The notes beneath the pieces are model-generated. The model did no database searches. It was given only the letters and a program-made list of their open reading frames with translations, and was not told the DNA's origin. Made by a program: the position numbers and the translations under genes. This document shows positions 61,177-64,000 of a DNA stretch of 64,000 nt, one piece after another (the stretch's first letter is position 1; every line of letters starts with the position of its first letter). Source of the DNA: Stenotrophomonas hibiscicola ATCC 19867 (GTDB taxonomy: Bacteria > Pseudomonadota > Gammaproteobacteria > Xanthomonadales > Xanthomonadaceae); contig NZ_KB907502.1 in the NCBI RefSeq assembly GCF_000382065.1, forward strand, positions 337,698 through 401,697. Direction: 5' to 3'.

Positions 61177-63447
61177 TCAGAATTCCTGCCAGTCGCTGTC
61201 GCTGGCGGCGAAGGTGCGGGCGTTGCTGCTGCGACGTACCGGCGCGGGCGTTCCGGTCGGCTGCGGACGTGCCACGGTGGTGATGCACGCCGATTCCACG
61301 CGTTCGGCGACAGCCTTCACTGCGGCGGAGACCTGGTTGTCGAGGCGGAAGATCGCCACGGCATCGGCCAGCTGCGCGGCCTGGTCTTCCATCGCACGCG
61401 CGGCGGCGGTGGCTTCCTCCACCAGCGCAGCGTTCTGCTGAGTGGTTTCGTCCATCTGCACCACGGTCTGGTTGACCTGCTCGATGCCGGCGCTCTGCTC
61501 CTGCGAAGCGGCAGAGATCTCGGCCATGATGTCGGTCACGCGCTGCACCGAGGCGACGATCTCGCCCATCGTGCTGCCGGCCTGGTGCACCAGGCTGGAG
61601 CCTTCGGTGACCTTGCCGACCGAATCGTCGATCAGGCCCTTGATCTCCTTGGCCGCAGCGGCCGAACGCTGGGCGAGGGTACGCACTTCGCTGGCGACCA
61701 CTGCGAAGCCGCGACCCTGTTCACCGGCACGCGCGGCTTCCACGGCAGCGTTCAGCGCCAGGATGTTGGTCTGGAACGCGATGCCGTCGATCACCGAGAT
61801 GATCTCGGCGATCTTTTTCGACGAGGCCTCGATGGCGGACATGGTACTGACCACCTGGCCGACCACGCTGCCGCCCTGGGAGGCAACAGACTGCGCGCCG
61901 ATGGCGAGCTGGTTGGCCTGGCGGGCGTGTTCGGCATTCTGGCGCACGGTGGAGGTCAGTTCCTCCATCGAGGCTGCGGTTTCTTCCAGGTTGGCGGCCT
62001 GCTGCTCGGTGCGGCGTGACAGATCACTGTTGCCGGAGGCGATCTCGCCGGCGGCGAGCGTGATGCTCGAAGCACTGGCCTGGATCTGGCCGACGATCTG
62101 GGTCAGCTGTGCGACTGTGGTGTTGGCATCGTCGCGCATCCGTGCGAACACGCCCTGGTAGTCGCCGTGCATGCGCGCGGTCAGGTCACCTTCGGCGATG
62201 GCCGACAGCAGCTGCGAGAGCTTGCCGAGGTTGTCATCGCTGACCGCCATCATCGCGTTGAGGTTTTCCAGCATGAGGCGGAAATCGTAATCGAAGCGCT
62301 GCGCGTCGCCACGGCGGCTGAAGTCGCCCGCGGCGGCGGCACTGGCCAGCTGCTTGATCTCGGCATTGATGCGGCCGAGGTTGGCCTTGACCGTGTCGAC
62401 GGTGGTGGTCATTGCGGCCTTCTCGCCTGGGTAGCGCGCGATGTCGCGGCTGAGGTCGCCGACCGCGTACTGCTGCACCACATCCAGCACATCGTGCAGG
62501 GTCTGCACGTGGCTGCCGACCAGGGCGTTGGTCTCCTGCACCATCAGCCCATACTCACCGGGGAACGCACTGGCGTCGATGCGGTAGCTCAGTTCGCCGC
62601 CATCGTGGCGGCGGGCCATTTCGCGCTGGCCGTTGATTACTGCGTGCAGCTGCTGCTGCATGCCGGACATCGCCTCCAGCAGGCGGCCGGGCTCGTCGTG
62701 CGGCTGTGGGCCGATATGGCTGTCCAGCTTGCCGTTGGCGATGCCTTCGGCGACGGCGGTAGCCTGCTTCAGCGGGCGCGCGATACGGTTGCCGATGACC
62801 CAGCTCAGGGCCAGCACGATCAGCACCAGTACACCACCGGAGATCGCCATGATGGCGGTGAACACCAGCGCCTGCCGCTGCACGTCGTCCATGTAGACGC
62901 CGCTGCTGACCACCCAGTTCCAGGGCGCGAACAGGCCGGCGTAGGCGACCTTCTCGACCTCGCCCTTGCTGCCCGGCTTGGCCCATCGATAGTTGACGAA
63001 GCCACCGCCGGCCTTGGCCGCTTCGACCTGGTCGTAATAGATGCGCACGCCGTCGTCGGTGCGGAAGTCCTTCATGTCCTTGCCGACCAGGTCCTTGCGG
63101 AACGGGTGCATCAGCAGGCGGTAGCCGGTGTCGTAGATGTTGAAGTAGTACGTATCGTTCTCGGCGCGCATCACTTCCAGGGCCTGCAACGCGGCGCTCT
63201 TCGCGGCGTCCTCGCTGAGTTCGCCGGTGCCGGCCAGACGGTGGTAGTGCTGAAGGATGCCGTAGCTGAGTTCGACCTGGGTCTTCAGCGCGGTCTTGCG
63301 GGTCTCGGTGAGGTCCAGGTACTGCATGCGGGCGGCGATCACCGAGAGCGCGATCACGCCGAGCGCGATGAGCAGCGTCAGCAGGTTGAGCTTGCGCCGG
63401 ACGGAGAGATTGCTGAAGTAGTGTTGCCAGCGATGCAGGAGATTCAT
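61177..63447 (-). CDS. Methyl-accepting chemotaxis protein with single Cache domain and CheR-docking tail
   Basis: A 756-residue chemoreceptor. TM1 is at about 17-37, followed by a periplasmic sCache_2-type sensor ([56 protein letters not shown]), TM2 near 192-214, HAMP, a long helical region and the signalling hairpin tip [20 protein letters not shown]. It ends SDSDWQEF, a DWQEF pentapeptide like the NWETF tether that binds CheR and CheB. The ligand is unknown; sCache_2 domains often bind small organic acids. It is the first gene of the adaptation operon. The ribosome site is weak. Confidence 0.95.
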   Translation of the reverse strand: MNLLHRWQHYFSNLSVRRKLNLLTLLIALGVIALSVIAARMQYLDLTETRKTALKTQVELSYGILQHYHRLAGTGELSEDAAKSAALQALEVMRAENDTYYFNIYDTGYRLLMHPFRKDLVGKDMKDFRTDDGVRIYYDQVEAAKAGGGFVNYRWAKPGSKGEVEKVAYAGLFAPWNWVVSSGVYMDDVQRQALVFTAIMAISGGVLVLIVLALSWVIGNRIARPLKQATAVAEGIANGKLDSHIGPQPHDEPGRLLEAMSGMQQQLHAVINGQREMARRHDGGELSYRIDASAFPGEYGLMVQETNALVGSHVQTLHDVLDVVQQYAVGDLSRDIARYPGEKAAMTTTVDTVKANLGRINAEIKQLASAAAAGDFSRRGDAQRFDYDFRLMLENLNAMMAVSDDNLGKLSQLLSAIAEGDLTARMHGDYQGVFARMRDDANTTVAQLTQIVGQIQASASSITLAAGEIASGNSDLSRRTEQQAANLEETAASMEELTSTVRQNAEHARQANQLAIGAQSVASQGGSVVGQVVSTMSAIEASSKKIAEIISVIDGIAFQTNILALNAAVEAARAGEQGRGFAVVASEVRTLAQRSAAAAKEIKGLIDDSVGKVTEGSSLVHQAGSTMGEIVASVQRVTDIMAEISAASQEQSAGIEQVNQTVVQMDETTQQNAALVEEATAAARAMEDQAAQLADAVAIFRLDNQVSAAVKAVAERVESACITTVARPQPTGTPAPVRRSSNARTFAASDSDWQEF

Positions 63448-63599
63448 CGAGCAGGACCAGGTCGAAACGGGCGGGCGGCGCCGAGCCGGTCACGGCGGGA
63501 CAAGCGGTGACAACCCCGTTATCGGCCGCTGAGGCGGGGGATTGAGGTGCGGTGTCGGAACGTATTCAGGTTTTCTTGCAGCGGCGGCTGCGGCGCTGC

Positions 63600-63729
63600 C
63601 TGCGGTAGGCTTTTGAAGCAACAGCAACAGCAACAGCAACAGTAACAGCAGTTGGTCGGCGGTCGCGAGTTGCGAGGGGGGCCGGGCCAGGGTGGGTTGG
63701 CGGGGGACGCCGTAAACCCGTCCCTGAAG
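63600..63729. repeat. Third copy of the 33.8-kb element, truncated by an IS end
   Basis: TAGGCTTTTGAAGCAACAGC and a (CAACAG)n run (63619-63648) are followed by GGTGGGTTGGCGGGGGACG and CCGTAAACCCGTCC, paralleling the left half of 33775-34332. The match stops at about 63729, where the IS sequence starts. The rest of the gap 63448-63599 shows no gene. Confidence 0.7.
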
Positions 63730-64000
63730 TGACCCCCGAGACTTGGACAGGGGTCAGGCGGCCGATTGGGCCTGTTGGGCCTGCTCCCGGTACTGTACCG
63801 GGCTCAGGCCCTTCAATTTCAATTTGATTCGCTCTTGGTTGTAGTACTGGATGTATTCCACCAGCCCCGCCTCCAGACTCTCGATGCTGTCAAAGTTGTT
63901 CAGGTAAAAGAACTCCGACTTCAGCGTCCCAAAGAAGCTCTCCATCGCTGCATTGTCCAGGCAGTTGCCACGCCGGGACATGCTTTGTTTTAAAGAGTGC
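63730..64000 (-). mobile_element. IS3-family element, one end (continues past window)
   Basis: TGACCCCCGAGACTTGGACA at 63730 has the TG start expected of an IS3-type terminal inverted repeat and lies 24 bases outside the transposase stop. Only this end is visible; the other end, the other reading frame and the target duplication are outside the window. Confidence 0.8.
63754..64000 (-). CDS. IS3-family transposase OrfB, C-terminal part
   Basis: The frame is open to the right window edge, giving 81 visible residues (about 75 from the internal Met). SMSRRGNCLDNAAMESFFG contains the last Glu of the DDE triad (AAMESFFGTLKSE), and YIQYYNQERIKLKLKGLSPV with YREQ is the usual IS3/IS150 OrfB tail. 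The first part lies outside the window, so whether the copy is intact cannot be told. Confidence 0.9.
   Translation of the reverse strand, partial: HSLKQSMSRRGNCLDNAAMESFFGTLKSEFFYLNNFDSIESLEAGLVEYIQYYNQERIKLKLKGLSPVQYREQAQQAQSAA

Overview
The window looks like a chromosomal segment of the Stenotrophomonas maltophilia complex (Xanthomonadaceae). It is GC-rich and densely coded. It carries many short hairpin repeats that begin with GTAG (SMAG-type REPs), a SmeYZ-like RND efflux operon with its divergent SmeRySy-like two-component system, and a DSF quorum-sensing (rpf) cluster. I named no strain because nothing was searched; all names rest on reading the proteins, motifs and gene order.

Layout. 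0-8 kb: end of an unknown gene, smeSy-smeRy facing smeY-smeZ, a small NTF2-like gene overlapping smeZ, and a two-domain lipoprotein. 8-11.6 kb (minus strand): efpL, then a branched-chain acyl-CoA catabolic set (SDR dehydrogenase, HMG-CoA lyase, a VOC protein, enoyl-CoA hydratase). 11.7-14.1 kb: feoA-feoB plus a small Cys-rich membrane protein. 14.1-24.8 kb: a DUF4304-like gene, dapB, carA-carB, greA, an RpfE-type gene, a DUF1176 protein and recJ. 25-33 kb: a VIT/VWA/DUF2135 secreted protein, an orphan gene flanked by REP dimers, an acyltransferase-3 protein, a LytTR membrane regulator (RpfD-like), prfB with its programmed frameshift, and an XRE/MmyB regulator. 33.8-37.6 kb: a large nested inverted repeat, then an aldehyde dehydrogenase paired with an acetolactate-synthase-like ThDP enzyme. 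37.7-46 kb: lysS, rpfG, rpfC, and on the opposite strand rpfF and rpfB. 46-52 kb: betA-betB-betI, divergent from a BCCT choline transporter. 52-58.3 kb: acnA (the rpfA counterpart), a VapBC-type toxin-antitoxin pair and acnB. 58.6-63.4 kb: an adaptation operon mcp-cheR-cheD-cheB. The last bases hold a repeat interrupted by the end of an IS3-family element.

How it fits together. Much of 20-58 kb is collinear with the extended rpf region known from Xanthomonas (rpfE, recJ, rpfD, prfB, lysS, rpfG, rpfC, rpfF, rpfB, aconitase). Here it is broken up by accessory blocks: the ThDP decarboxylase/aldehyde dehydrogenase pair between prfB and lysS, the choline-to-betaine operon between rpfB and the aconitase, and the toxin-antitoxin pair between the two aconitases. 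The ThDP/ALDH pair resembles the 2-oxoglutarate decarboxylase plus succinic semialdehyde dehydrogenase couple of cyanobacteria and is the strongest candidate for a system not usually described here. RpfC carries two copies of its five-helix input module, the form associated with the rpf-1 variant of S. maltophilia.
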